Shown: one piece after another, positions 26,211 through 35,372 of the stretch
Layout of the letters: each line of letters starts with the position of its first letter
Position numbering within the stretch: position 1 is the stretch's first letter
Source of the DNA: MWDV01 sp002070715
GTDB lineage: Bacteria; Verrucomicrobiota; Verrucomicrobiia; Limisphaerales; MWDV01
NCBI GenBank assembly: GCA_035411585.1
Contig: DAONTI010000019.1
Span: forward strand, 14,484 to 78,483
DNA length: 64,000 nt
Direction of reading: 5' to 3'
Notes under the pieces: model-generated
The model's database searches: none
What the model saw: the letters and a program-made list of their open reading frames with translations, nothing else
Told to the model about the DNA's origin: nothing
Position numbers and translations under genes: made by a program

Positions 26211-29045
26211 ATGACCCCAACCCAACAACTGGCGACGCTGGCGGCAACCAACTGTGCCGTCGCCTTCGATAACCTCACGCGCCAGCTTTATGCCACCGAC
26301 GCCTCGATCTACCAGATTGAACCGGCGGCGGTCGCGTTTCCCCGGGATGGCCGGCAAGCCAGCGCCATCATCCGCGCGGCGGCGGAAGCCGGATTGTCCG
26401 TGACCCCCCGCGGCGCGGGCACCGGTCTGGCGGGCGGCGCGCTGGGCGACGGGGTGGTGGTGGATTTTGCCCGGCACAACAACCGCATCGGCAAGTTCGA
26501 TCGCGAAGCGCGGACGGTGGAGGTCGGGCCGGGCGTGGTGTTGGACCAGCTCAACGCGTTCCTCAAACCGTTCGGGCTTTGTTTTGGTCCGGACGTGGCC
26601 ACCAGTTCGCGGGCCACCCTGGGCGGCATGATCGCGAGCAATTCCTCCGGCACCCACACCCCGGTCTATGGCACCACCGCCGAGCACGTGCGGGCGCTGG
26701 AGATTGTGCTGGCGGATGGGCGCGTCCGCCGGATCGGGCCGGGCGAAGACCCGTTGCGCGCGCAACGCGAATTGGTGGAAGACCTGGTCCAGCTCAACAG
26801 CCTGCAAATCCAGGAGCGCATGCCGGAAGGCTTGACCAAGCGCTGGCCGGGGTATGGCTTGGACCGTTTTCTCCGCGATCCCGGCAACCTGAACCACATC
26901 CTGTGCGGCAGCGAAGGGACGCTCGCGGGCATTGTCGCCGCCGAACTCAACGTCGTGCCGCTGCCCGCCGAAAAAGGCCTGGGCGTGTTGTTCTTCGATT
27001 CCGTCGCCGAGGCCATGCAGGCCACGGTGGCGTTGCTGGATCTGCACCCGGCGGCGATTGAACACATTGACCGCGTGCTGCTCGATCAAACCCGCGGACA
27101 GTTGGCCTTCCAAGCGGCGCGCGATCTGCTGGCGCTGGACGCGCAACCGAGCGAGGCGTTGCTGGTGGTGGAGTTTTTTGATCACGTGGCGGACAAACTC
27201 GCCCTGCTGGAACAGCGGCGGCTGGGACGGCGGCGCCGGATGGTGACCGCGCCCGCCGACATGGACCGCGTCTGGGCGTTGCGCAAGGCCGGGTTGTCGT
27301 TGCTGACCGGGTGCCCGGGCGACGCCAAACCGGTGACCGGCATTGAAGACACCGCCGTGCGCCCGCACCAGTTGCCCGAATACGTGGCGGCGTTGCAGGC
27401 GGTAATGGCGAAACTCGGCCTTCAGGCGTCCTATTACGGACACGCGGCCTCCGGTTTGTTGCACGTGCGGCCCGTGCTGGATTTGCACCTGGCGGAGGAC
27501 GTGCGTCGCTTCCGCCAGGTGGCGGAGGAGGTGTCGGAACTGGTGTTGCAGTTCAAAGGCTCGCTGGCGGCGGAACACGGCGTGGGCATCGCGCGCACCG
27601 AGTTCATGGCCCGGCAGCTCAGCGAGGAGTTGTTGACGGCGATGCGGGAGATCAAGCGTTCGTTTGATCCCCATAATCTGTTTAATCCCGGCAAGATCAT
27701 TCCGGACGAACGGTTCGCGTTGGATACGCACCTGCGGCTGGGCGCGAACTACGCATTAAAACTACCCTTCGAACCGGTGCTCGCCTTTGCCGCGAAGGAC
27801 GGCTCTTTCATCCGCAACCTGGAGCAATGCAACGGCTGCGGCGGCTGCCGCAAACTCACGCCCACCATGTGCCCGACCTTCATCGCGACCGGCGAGGAAA
27901 GCATGTCCACGCGGGGCCGGGCCAATCTCATCCGCGCGGCGCTGGAGTTGCGCGGCCTCGAAGGCGGCGATCCGCTGCGCGCGGCGGAACTGGACATGGC
28001 GTTGAGCAATTGTTTGTCCTGCAAAGCCTGCGCCACGGAGTGTCCGTCCAATGTGAACCTGGCGTTGTTGAAGGCCGAATTGCTGCACGCGCGGTGGCAG
28101 CGCGACGGGTTATCCCTGCCCGCGCGCGTGTTCAGCGCGGTGGACACCTTGGGGCGGCTGGGCACGAAGTTTCCCGGGCTGGCCAACGCCTTGTTGGAAT
28201 GGACCTGGGTGCGCCGCCTGCTCCGGGCCACGCTGGGGATTTCCATGGAACGCGACCTGCCCCCTTACGCGCGCCAGCGGTTTGATCGTTGGTTTGCCGC
28301 CCGCGCGGCGCCGGCCTTCAAGCCGCATCGCGGACCGGTCATTTTGTGGGATGACACCTTTGTGCGGTATCACGAACCGGATATTGGCCGGGCGGCGGTT
28401 TATGTCCTGGAAACGGCGGGGTTCGAGGTGCGGCTGGCGAACGGGCGCGCGTGCTGCGGCCGGCCCGCCTTCAGCCAAGGCAACCTGACCGCGGCGCAAC
28501 GGCTGGGCAAACACAACCTCGCGTTGCTGGCGGCGGGGGACCCGGCCGTGCCGATCCTCTTTCTCGAACCCTCGTGTTATTCGATGTTCGTGGAGGATTA
28601 CCGGGAATTGAAACTGCCGGGGGCGACGGCCGTGGCGCGGCGTTGTTTTCTCTTTGAGCAATTCATCGAAAACCTGCTGGAACGCGAGCCGCACGCCCTC
28701 TGGTTCAATCACACCCCCGCCAACGTGCTGATCCACGCGCATTGTCACGCCAAAGCGCTGACCGATACGTCCGGCATGGCGCGGCTGGCGGCCCGGTTGC
28801 CGGAACGCCGCGTGACCCTGCTGGATTCCGGATGCTGCGGCATGGCCGGCGCGTTCGGCGCGCTGGAATCGAAATACGAACTCTCCCTGAAAATCGCCGA
28901 GCCTTTGCTGGAACAAATCCGGCATCAACCGTTCGGGACCATCGTGGTGGCGTCGGGCACCAGTTGCCGCCAGCAGATCACGCATCAGGTGCCCGTTCGC
29001 ACCTGGCACATGGCCCAGTTACTGGCAGACGCGTTGCGAAAGTAA
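26211..29045 (+). CDS. Fused FAD-linked oxidase/iron-sulfur dehydrogenase (GlcD-GlcF fusion, YdiJ-like)
   Basis: 944 residues. An FAD-binding PCMH domain comes first (VTPRGAGTGLAGGAL, SNSSGTHTPVYGTTAEH, GSEGTLAGIVA). The FAD-oxidase C domain follows (YYGHAASGLLHVRP, AAEHGVGIARTEF, DPHNLFNPGKI). Two 4Fe-4S motifs are at Cys540/543/546 with a following CP, and at Cys601/604/607/611. Two CCG motifs follow (ACCGRPAFSQGN, SGCCGMAGAFG). This architecture is shared by FAD-linked D-lactate or D-2-hydroxyacid dehydrogenases of the YdiJ/Dld-II type. It is a cytoplasmic-face membrane-associated quinone-linked enzyme by analogy; the substrate is not decided. It is a second, single-chain version of the split pair at 2820-5558. 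Confidence 0.9.
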   Translation: MTPTQQLATLAATNCAVAFDNLTRQLYATDASIYQIEPAAVAFPRDGRQASAIIRAAAEAGLSVTPRGAGTGLAGGALGDGVVVDFARHNNRIGKFDREARTVEVGPGVVLDQLNAFLKPFGLCFGPDVATSSRATLGGMIASNSSGTHTPVYGTTAEHVRALEIVLADGRVRRIGPGEDPLRAQRELVEDLVQLNSLQIQERMPEGLTKRWPGYGLDRFLRDPGNLNHILCGSEGTLAGIVAAELNVVPLPAEKGLGVLFFDSVAEAMQATVALLDLHPAAIEHIDRVLLDQTRGQLAFQAARDLLALDAQPSEALLVVEFFDHVADKLALLEQRRLGRRRRMVTAPADMDRVWALRKAGLSLLTGCPGDAKPVTGIEDTAVRPHQLPEYVAALQAVMAKLGLQASYYGHAASGLLHVRPVLDLHLAEDVRRFRQVAEEVSELVLQFKGSLAAEHGVGIARTEFMARQLSEELLTAMREIKRSFDPHNLFNPGKIIPDERFALDTHLRLGANYALKLPFEPVLAFAAKDGSFIRNLEQCNGCGGCRKLTPTMCPTFIATGEESMSTRGRANLIRAALELRGLEGGDPLRAAELDMALSNCLSCKACATECPSNVNLALLKAELLHARWQRDGLSLPARVFSAVDTLGRLGTKFPGLANALLEWTWVRRLLRATLGISMERDLPPYARQRFDRWFAARAAPAFKPHRGPVILWDDTFVRYHEPDIGRAAVYVLETAGFEVRLANGRACCGRPAFSQGNLTAAQRLGKHNLALLAAGDPAVPILFLEPSCYSMFVEDYRELKLPGATAVARRCFLFEQFIENLLEREPHALWFNHTPANVLIHAHCHAKALTDTSGMARLAARLPERRVTLLDSGCCGMAGAFGALESKYELSLKIAEPLLEQIRHQPFGTIVVASGTSCRQQITHQVPVRTWHMAQLLADALRK

Positions 29046-29083
29046 TCCAGCGGCGGCGATGCGCGCTCCGGTCGCGGCGGCAC

Positions 29084-29878
29084 TCACGCCAGCCCACGGA
29101 AAAATCGTTCAGCGGTCGCGCAGGTGGCTACGCTCAATTCGTCCAGGGAAACGCCTTTCACCTGTGCCGCGACCGTCGCTATTTCCCGGACATACGCCGG
29201 TTCACATCGTTTGCCGCGATACGGCATCGGCGCCAGGAACGGGCAATCCGTTTCGAGCATGAACCGGTCCAACGGCGTGGCGGCCAGGGTGTCACGAATG
29301 TTGCGGCCGTTTTTGAACGTGAGAATGCCAGTGAAACTGACCAGCGACCCCGCTGCCACGACCCGCCGCATCTCTTCCACTCCGTCCGCAAAACAGTGAA
29401 ACACCCCGCGCACGCGATCCGCGAACGGCTGGAACAGGGCGAATGTTTCCTCGAAAGCGGCGCGTTGATGAATCACACAGTTCAGCCCGGTCTCCGCCGC
29501 GACCTTGAGATGCTGCGTAAACAGCGCGGCCTGACGTTGGCGGCTGCGCTCCGCGGCGGCGGGATCGGCCGGCAGACGGTAATAATCAATCCCCGTTTCG
29601 CCCAGCCCGACGACCCGCGGATGCCGGGCCAGCTCGCGCAAGGCCTCGGGGAAATCCGCCGGCGCTTCCATCGCCTGATTGGGATGCCACCCCACCACCG
29701 CATAAATCTGGGGATGTTGTTCCGCCAAAGCGAGGCACTGCCGGCTGCTGGCGAGGTCCGTGCCGATGGCGATGAGTTTCCGGATGCCCGCCGCCCGCGC
29801 GCGTTCCAGGACTTGCGGGAAATCCGCCGCAAAATCCGGATAATCCAGATGTCCGTGGGTGTCGTAAAACGTGGCCAT
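29084..29878 (-). CDS. tatD: TatD-family metal-dependent deoxyribonuclease
   Basis: 264 residues starting at ATG 29878 with MATFYDTHGHLD. The two metal-binding His lie at 8 and 10, and an upstream in-frame ATG adds six residues. Further family marks are VVGWHPNQA, VVGLGETGIDYYRL with the bridging Glu, and FHCFADG and LETDCPFLAP near the C-terminus. TatD enzymes are 3'-exonucleases acting on DNA or RNA ends in repair and turnover. It converges with the long dehydrogenase gene and is divergent from thyA. Confidence 0.93.
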   Translation of the reverse strand: MATFYDTHGHLDYPDFAADFPQVLERARAAGIRKLIAIGTDLASSRQCLALAEQHPQIYAVVGWHPNQAMEAPADFPEALRELARHPRVVGLGETGIDYYRLPADPAAAERSRQRQAALFTQHLKVAAETGLNCVIHQRAAFEETFALFQPFADRVRGVFHCFADGVEEMRRVVAAGSLVSFTGILTFKNGRNIRDTLAATPLDRFMLETDCPFLAPMPYRGKRCEPAYVREIATVAAQVKGVSLDELSVATCATAERFFRGLA

Positions 29879-30018
29879 GCTGTGTCTGCCTGTCACGCGC
29901 CAGCTTGCCGCCCGCGCCCGGCAACCGCAACCGCCAAAACAAAATCGCGGGAATAATCATTGGCGGACAACGCCGCGCGCGGCATCATCCTCCCACCGCT
30001 TCACCCAGCGGCCATAGC

Positions 30019-30810
30019 ATGACGCAATATCTTGATTTGCTCCGGCACGTGTTGGCGCACGGCAAATTCAAATCCGACCGCACCGGCACGGGTTGTTATT
30101 CGGTCTTTGGCGCCCAAGCGCGGTTTCCCCTGGCCGAATCCTTTCCCCTGCTCACCACGAAAAAACTGCACGTCAAATCCATCATCCACGAGTTGCTTTG
30201 GTTCATCGCGGGCGATACCAACGTGAAATCCCTCCAGGCACACGGGGTGACCATCTGGGATGAATGGGCCGGGCCGGATGGTGACCTGGGGCGCATCTAC
30301 GGGGCGCAATGGACCGACTGGCGCACGCCCCACGGTTCCATCAACCAGCTTGATTGGGTGGTGCGCGAGCTGCGGCAGAATCCCGACAGCCGCCGGTTGA
30401 TCGTGACGGCCTGGAATCCCGGCGAGCTGGATCAGATGGCCCTGCCGCCGTGCCACACGCTGTTTCAATTTTACGTGAACGGGGGACAACTGAGCTGCCA
30501 GCTTTATCAACGCAGCGCGGACATCTTTTTGGGCGTGCCCTTCAACATCGCCAGCTACGCGCTGTTGACGTTGATGATGGCGCAAGTGTGCGGGCTGGCG
30601 CCGGGCGAGTTTGTGCATACCTTTGGCGACCTGCATCTCTATGCCAATCATCAGGAACAAGCCCGGCTTCAACTCAGCCGGGCCCCGCGGCCCCTCCCGA
30701 CGATGCAATTGAATCCCGCGATTACCCGCCTGGAAGATTTCCGGTACAACGATTTTGAGCTGGTGGATTACACGCCCCACCCGGCCATCAAAGCCCCGGT
30801 GGCGGTTTGA
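30019..30810 (+). CDS. thyA: Thymidylate synthase
   Basis: 263 residues from ATG 30019, almost identical in length to E. coli ThyA; an in-frame extension to 29905 is ignored. Seen: SDRTGTGCYSVFG, the catalytic cysteine in LPPCHTLFQ (Cys145), the QRSADIFLGVPFNIASYA block and HTFGDLHLYANH. It methylates dUMP to dTMP using methylene-tetrahydrofolate. Dihydrofolate reductase, which regenerates the cofactor, begins 17 bp after the stop, so the two are an operon. Confidence 0.97.
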   Translation: MTQYLDLLRHVLAHGKFKSDRTGTGCYSVFGAQARFPLAESFPLLTTKKLHVKSIIHELLWFIAGDTNVKSLQAHGVTIWDEWAGPDGDLGRIYGAQWTDWRTPHGSINQLDWVVRELRQNPDSRRLIVTAWNPGELDQMALPPCHTLFQFYVNGGQLSCQLYQRSADIFLGVPFNIASYALLTLMMAQVCGLAPGEFVHTFGDLHLYANHQEQARLQLSRAPRPLPTMQLNPAITRLEDFRYNDFELVDYTPHPAIKAPVAV

Positions 30811-30826
30811 ATCCGATAAACGAAAA

Positions 30827-31309
30827 GTGAACACCCCCTTCCAAGCCATTGCCGCCATGGCGCGCAACCGCGTGATCGGGGCGGGGAACCGGCTGCCCTG
30901 GCATTTGCCCGAAGATTTCAAATGGTTCAAGCGGATGACCATCGGCCAGGTGATTGTGATGGGGCGCAAGACGTTTGAATCCATCGGCAAGCCGTTGCCC
31001 CAGCGGGAAACCATCGTCCTGACGCGCTCCGGCTGGACGCATCCGGGGGTGCGCGTGGCCGCCAGTCTAGCGGAAATCCCGCAATGGGCGGGCGACCGGC
31101 GCGTGTTCATTTGCGGCGGAGCGCAGGTATATCAGGAGGCCCTGCCGCACTGTTCGGATCTTTACCTGACGCTGGTCAAACGCGAGGTCGTGGGCGACAC
31201 GTTCTTTCCCCCCTTCGAGGAGCAGTTTGCGTTGGTCGGCGAACTGATGGACAACCCGGACTTTACGATTCTTCATTACCGCCGCCGCACCCTCCTGTCA
31301 TCGGCATGA
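30827..31309 (+). CDS. folA: Dihydrofolate reductase
   Basis: 160 residues from GTG 30827; the open frame begins inside thyA, but homology starts here (VNTPFQAIAAMARNRVIG). Conserved LPWHLPEDFKWFKRMT contains the active-site Asp30, then IVMGRKTFESIG and VFICGGAQVYQEAL, which bind NADPH. It reduces dihydrofolate produced by ThyA. It lies 17 bp downstream of thyA. Confidence 0.96.
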   Translation: MNTPFQAIAAMARNRVIGAGNRLPWHLPEDFKWFKRMTIGQVIVMGRKTFESIGKPLPQRETIVLTRSGWTHPGVRVAASLAEIPQWAGDRRVFICGGAQVYQEALPHCSDLYLTLVKREVVGDTFFPPFEEQFALVGELMDNPDFTILHYRRRTLLSSA

Positions 31310-31361
31310 CGCCCGACTTTGAACTTTGGCTCGGGCGCCCGGGCCTTTAAGCTCCGCGCGC

Positions 31362-32930
31362 ATGTCGCAGATGTTGAAATCGTCCGCCGCGATGGCGGGC
31401 GCCACGCTGACCAGCCGGATTCTCGGCATGGTGCGGGAGATGGTGTATGCGCGGTTCATGGGCGACGGCTGGGTGGCGGGTGCGTTTCAAGTGGCGTTCA
31501 CCATGCCCAACCTGTTCCGCCGTCTGCTGGGCGAAGGCGCGCTCACGGCGGCGTTTATTCCGATCTTCAAGGAGAAAGAAAAGACCGGGCCTCCGGCCGA
31601 GATGTGGCGCGCGGCCAACGCGGTGATTTCCGGCATGATCGTGGCGTGCGCGGTCATCATCGGCTTGGTGCTGCTCGGGGTGTCGCTGGCCCTGGCCTTC
31701 GGCGATTTCGAGGCCAAGACCCATCTAATGCTGTCCCTGTTGCGCGTGATGTTTCCCTACATGCTGCTGGTCTGCCTGACGGCGGTGTTCATGGGGATGC
31801 TGAACGCGCGCGGTCATTTTTTCATTCCGGCCTTGGGCGCGACCCTGCTGAACGTGGTGCTGATCGCCTCGGTGATTTTTCTGGCGCCGCGCATGGGGCG
31901 CGAACTGCACGAGCAGATTTACGCGCTGGCCCTCGGCGTGCTGGTGGCCGGCGTGGCGCAGGCCGCCTTTCAACTGCCGTCCCTGCGGGGGGAAGGATTC
32001 CGGTATGCGTGGGTGACACCGTGGCGCGACCCAACGGTGCAGCGCACGGTGCGGCAAATGATTCCGGGCACGATCGGGGTGGCGGCGTTTCACATCAACG
32101 TGGTCATCATCCAGAACCTGGGCTTGTGGTTGGATACCCCGCAATCGCCCGTGATCGCGCCCTTCAACTACGCCGTGCGGTTGATGGAATTGCCCCAGGG
32201 GGTTTTTGGCATCTCCGTGGCGACCTATCTGCTGCCCACGCTGGCGGGGTTGGCGGCGGAGAAGGATTTTGCGGCGTTTCGCGTCAATCTGCGCCAGGCG
32301 CTCAGTCATTTGCTGCTGGTCAATCTGCTGGCGGCCGTGCTGTTGGTGCTGCTGGCCGAGCCGATCATCCGCTTGCTGTTCGAAGGCCGGCGGTTCGGCC
32401 CGGACGCCACCCTGCGCGCCGCGTGGGCATTGCAATGCCTGGCGCCCAGTCTCCTGGCGTATTCGTGGGTGAACATTCTGGCCCGCGCCTTCTTTGCGTT
32501 GGGCGACACCAAGACGCCCATGAAAATCAGCGTGGTTTGTCTGGGGATCAACCTGGTGTTGGCGGTGGGGTTGGCCCAGTGGTTCCGCCAGGGAGGCTTG
32601 GGCATGGCCAACACGCTCAGCTCCGCGTTGAACTGCGGGTTACTATTCTACGCGCTGCGCCGCAAGCTGAAGACACTGGAGTTGGCGCCCTTGCGGGCCA
32701 GTCTCGCCGGACTCGCTGCGGCGGGGTTCGCGGCTGGAGTTGTGACGTGGATGATCGGGAGCACTTGGGAACAGGCGTTGGGACACGGGACCGTCGTCTT
32801 GCAGTTGGGCGCGGTGTTTGTTCCGGCGGGCGCGGCGGCGTTGGTTTACGGATTGATCGCCTGGATATGCCGCGTGCCGGCGATCACCGAACTGGCCGAT
32901 TGGGCCCTGGCCCGGCTGCGGCGTCGTTGA
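31362..32930 (+). CDS. murJ: Lipid II flippase MurJ (MviN)
   Basis: 522 residues from ATG 31362. About 13-14 hydrophobic segments are visible, with the MurJ hallmarks TSRILGMVREMVYARFMG, AFQVAFTMPNLFRRLLGEGALTAAFIP in the first third, and RLMELPQGVFGISVATYLLPTL in the middle. It flips the peptidoglycan precursor lipid II across the inner membrane. It starts 52 bp after folA in the same direction, and a GC-rich hairpin follows its stop. Confidence 0.95.
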   Translation: MSQMLKSSAAMAGATLTSRILGMVREMVYARFMGDGWVAGAFQVAFTMPNLFRRLLGEGALTAAFIPIFKEKEKTGPPAEMWRAANAVISGMIVACAVIIGLVLLGVSLALAFGDFEAKTHLMLSLLRVMFPYMLLVCLTAVFMGMLNARGHFFIPALGATLLNVVLIASVIFLAPRMGRELHEQIYALALGVLVAGVAQAAFQLPSLRGEGFRYAWVTPWRDPTVQRTVRQMIPGTIGVAAFHINVVIIQNLGLWLDTPQSPVIAPFNYAVRLMELPQGVFGISVATYLLPTLAGLAAEKDFAAFRVNLRQALSHLLLVNLLAAVLLVLLAEPIIRLLFEGRRFGPDATLRAAWALQCLAPSLLAYSWVNILARAFFALGDTKTPMKISVVCLGINLVLAVGLAQWFRQGGLGMANTLSSALNCGLLFYALRRKLKTLELAPLRASLAGLAAAGFAAGVVTWMIGSTWEQALGHGTVVLQLGAVFVPAGAAALVYGLIAWICRVPAITELADWALARLRRR

Positions 32931-32939
32931 AAAATAAAA

Positions 32940-32965
32940 CCGGGAGCGCGCGTTCGGGCTCCCGG
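32940..32965. terminator. Hairpin between convergent murJ and acetyltransferase genes
   Basis: Arms ccgggagc (32940-32947) and gctcccgg (32958-32965) with a 10-nt loop sit 10 bp past the murJ stop. The upstream flank aaaataaaa on the plus strand would give a U-run for transcription arriving from the minus strand, so it could serve as a bidirectional terminator. Confidence 0.55.
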
Positions 32966-32985
32966 CTGGCCTGGCGTCCGGTTGG

Positions 32986-33567
32986 TCAACCGGCGGAAGC
33001 GTATTCCTCGTCGGTAATGAGGTCTATCCCCATCAGGACGTAATCGAGCGGACGGTATTTCATGTCGCGCAAATAATCGCGCAGACGCACCAATTCGCGA
33101 AAGCCCAGTTGCATGAGAGCGCGAATGGCCACCTTGCGGTCCCCGTTCAACTCCGCCTCCAATTTTTTCAGCCCGGCGTAGGGCGCGACGTGCAAAATTT
33201 CCTGCGCCAGTAATTTGGCCACGTCCACGCCCCGAAAATCCTTGTGGGTCAGCATGGTCAACAGGCCGATGTGCCGTTTCCAGCCGCCGTGGCGCTGGTG
33301 CAGCGTGGCCTCGCCGACGATCTTGCCTTTCACGAGCATGACCAAGGTGAGGTTTTGCTCATAATCAATTTTGGCGCACCAGTCGCGCAGCAGCCGTTTA
33401 TCGCTGAGCGGACGTTTAATGAACAATCGTTCCGCCTCCGGCACCGCCTCAAAAAACTTGCGCAGCCGCGCCTCATCCTGCCGCTGCAAAGGCCGCACGA
33501 CACATTCCGTCCCGTCCCGCAGGCGGAAGTTTACCGGATATTTGTCCAACGCGAATTCGAGTGACAT
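32986..33567 (-). CDS. GNAT-family N-acetyltransferase
   Basis: 193 residues from ATG 33567 (MSLEFALDKYPVNFRLRDG); the frame extends further but without homology. It starts with a typical VVRPLQRQDEARLRKFF segment and has the central LVMLVKGKIVGEATLHQ strand. The acetyl-CoA loop area (LLTMLTHKDFRGVDVAKLLAQE) has R-G-V-D instead of the common RGxGxG. It resembles the C-terminal acetyltransferase domain attached to protein acetyltransferase Pat-like enzymes. The substrate is unknown. Confidence 0.75.
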   Translation of the reverse strand: MSLEFALDKYPVNFRLRDGTECVVRPLQRQDEARLRKFFEAVPEAERLFIKRPLSDKRLLRDWCAKIDYEQNLTLVMLVKGKIVGEATLHQRHGGWKRHIGLLTMLTHKDFRGVDVAKLLAQEILHVAPYAGLKKLEAELNGDRKVAIRALMQLGFRELVRLRDYLRDMKYRPLDYVLMGIDLITDEEYASAG

Positions 33568-33739
33568 AAACAACTGGCCTCCATGTCTCCCATTCGGTCG
33601 CCCCGCGTCAACAGTAAATTTCCGCCGGCCCCATTTTGGGCGCCGCCCGCCGCCCACCTGGACCGCGCCGACAAACGGTGCGGCATGGACGCGGGCGCGT
33701 TCCAAAGCGGCGGCGGCAACCGTCCGCCCGGGCCGCTCG

Positions 33740-34603
33740 TCACACCTTGTTCATCTGCCGGAGCGCCTCGAAACTGCGCTTCACCGCATCCAACGGGTCC
33801 TGGCTGGTTTCATGCTCGACGATGTACCATTCCGTGCCGCCCTGGGTTTCGCAGAATTGAAACACGCCGGGCCAATCCACCTTGTCCTCGCCGATGACCG
33901 CTTCCTTGCCGCCGCCGTTGGCTTTCAAATGAATGGTGATGGCGCGCCCGGGATACCGTTTGAGCACCTCAACCGGATCCGCGCCGCCCTCGGCGCAGTT
34001 GCTGGTGTCCAGTTGCATGATCACTTCGCGCCGGGTATTGCCAAAGAACAAATCCCACGCGGGCACCCCATCAATCTGCTGAAAGTCATGCGCGTGCGCG
34101 TGGTAGCCCACCCACATGCCGGCTGCCTGCGCGGCGGGGACCGCGTCGTTGAATTGTTCCGCTTTGGTCAGCCAATCCTGCCGGGTCTTGCCCTGCATCC
34201 AGGGGCAGATGAGATATTTGTTCCCCAGGATCCGGTTGAACTCAATGGTTTCCGCAAGTTTGTCGGCGAGTAGGGTTTCGTAGGGCGTGTGCGTGCCGCA
34301 GGCGACGAGGCCGTGATCGTCCAGCATCTGGCGCAGTTCCTGGGCGGTGCGCCCATGATAGCCGGCAAACTCCACGCCGTGATAACCGATCTGCGCAATG
34401 GCCGCCAGCGTGCCCGGCAAATCTTGTTTGCACTGCTCGCGCACGGAATAAAGCTGAACCCCGACGGGAATCTTGCGCCCGGCGCGGCCACCCGAGTCCG
34501 CGCAACCGGCCGCCAGAGCCAGGGCCGAGACACTCAACGCCGCTTGACCGAGAAATTCGCGGCGGGAAACAGAAGAGGAAAAAACAGGTTTCATGGCTTT
34601 CAT
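33740..34603 (-). CDS. Tat-exported sugar phosphate isomerase/epimerase-like TIM barrel protein
   Basis: 287 residues from ATG 34603; ATG 34594 is another option. The N-terminus has a twin-arginine motif SRREFLGQ, then a hydrophobic segment ending LAAGC, so it may be a Tat-dependent lipoprotein. The xylose-isomerase-like TIM barrel shows VGVQLYSVREQ, GYHGVEFAGYHG, VGYHAHAHDFQ and a terminal WYIVEHETSQDP. Secreted members are very common in PVC bacteria and are linked to sugar or inositol catabolism, but the reaction is not established here. It is divergent from the thioesterase gene. Confidence 0.82.
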   Translation of the reverse strand: MKAMKPVFSSSVSRREFLGQAALSVSALALAAGCADSGGRAGRKIPVGVQLYSVREQCKQDLPGTLAAIAQIGYHGVEFAGYHGRTAQELRQMLDDHGLVACGTHTPYETLLADKLAETIEFNRILGNKYLICPWMQGKTRQDWLTKAEQFNDAVPAAQAAGMWVGYHAHAHDFQQIDGVPAWDLFFGNTRREVIMQLDTSNCAEGGADPVEVLKRYPGRAITIHLKANGGGKEAVIGEDKVDWPGVFQFCETQGGTEWYIVEHETSQDPLDAVKRSFEALRQMNKV

Positions 34604-34735
34604 GTCGTTAGTGAATAGTGATACCCAAACGTTCGGGGCTAGCCTAAAACAATGACGCCCCCGGGTCAAGACACCGCTTCTTCGCGCCCGGCGGAAACCT
34701 TGTCAGGCATTATCCCAGTAGCGTAGCCTTGCGCC

Positions 34736-35215
34736 ATGCAGACCGAGGGAACGGGGCAGCGTCACGACCCCCACCAGGAATTGACCGATGTATTGCTCTT
34801 GCGCGTGCGTTACAGCGAAACCGATCAGATGGGCACGTTCTACAATTCGCGGGCGCTGGAATGGTTTGAATGCGGGCGCACCGAGTTGATGCGGCGGCGG
34901 CTGGGCCGGTCGTACGCCACTTTGGAAGCGGCCGGCGTGTTTCTGCCGTTGGTCGAGGCGCATCTGGAATTCCAAGGCCCGGCCCGATATGACGATTTGC
35001 TGCGCATCGAATCCACGGTGTCATGGTCGGGACGCGCGCAGTTGCGGTTTCGGGTCCGGATCACACACGCCGAGACAAACCGGGCAGTTGTCCAAGGATA
35101 CACGCTGCACGCCTTCGTGGATCGGACGGGCCGTCCCCGCCGCCCCCCGGCGTCATTTCTGGAGTTGATGGCCCAGGCGGCGACCGCCGGGAATGTCCCC
35201 GCAACGAAGTCGTAA
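34736..35215 (+). CDS. Acyl-CoA thioesterase, 4-hydroxybenzoyl-CoA/YbgC type
   Basis: 159 residues with the hot-dog fold. RVRYSETDQMGTFYNSRALEWFE contains the family's catalytic Asp (Asp30). The rest matches in order: ARYDDLLRIESTVSW and LRFRVRITHAETNRAVVQGYTLHAFVD. It hydrolyses acyl-CoA or acyl-ACP thioesters. The first 18 residues are not conserved, and no later ATG fits better. It stands alone between a divergent and a convergent gene, so the pathway is open. Confidence 0.87.
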   Translation: MQTEGTGQRHDPHQELTDVLLLRVRYSETDQMGTFYNSRALEWFECGRTELMRRRLGRSYATLEAAGVFLPLVEAHLEFQGPARYDDLLRIESTVSWSGRAQLRFRVRITHAETNRAVVQGYTLHAFVDRTGRPRRPPASFLELMAQAATAGNVPATKS

Positions 35216-35372
35216 ATCTTGGGTGGCTGACGGCGTCCGATGGAGGACAGGCGCACGCTGTGAAACAGACCGGCTGGCGGGCACTGGTTCGCCGCGCATG
35301 ATTCGCCAAGTGTTCCCGAATGGAATTGGTAGATCGGCGAGGCGGTTGAGGCCACCGCCCTCGAACGCTCGT

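Noticed and set aside
26178..27731. Antisense frame within the fused dehydrogenase
   Set aside because: The sense strand carries the complete FAD domain; the antisense product has no recognisable fold.
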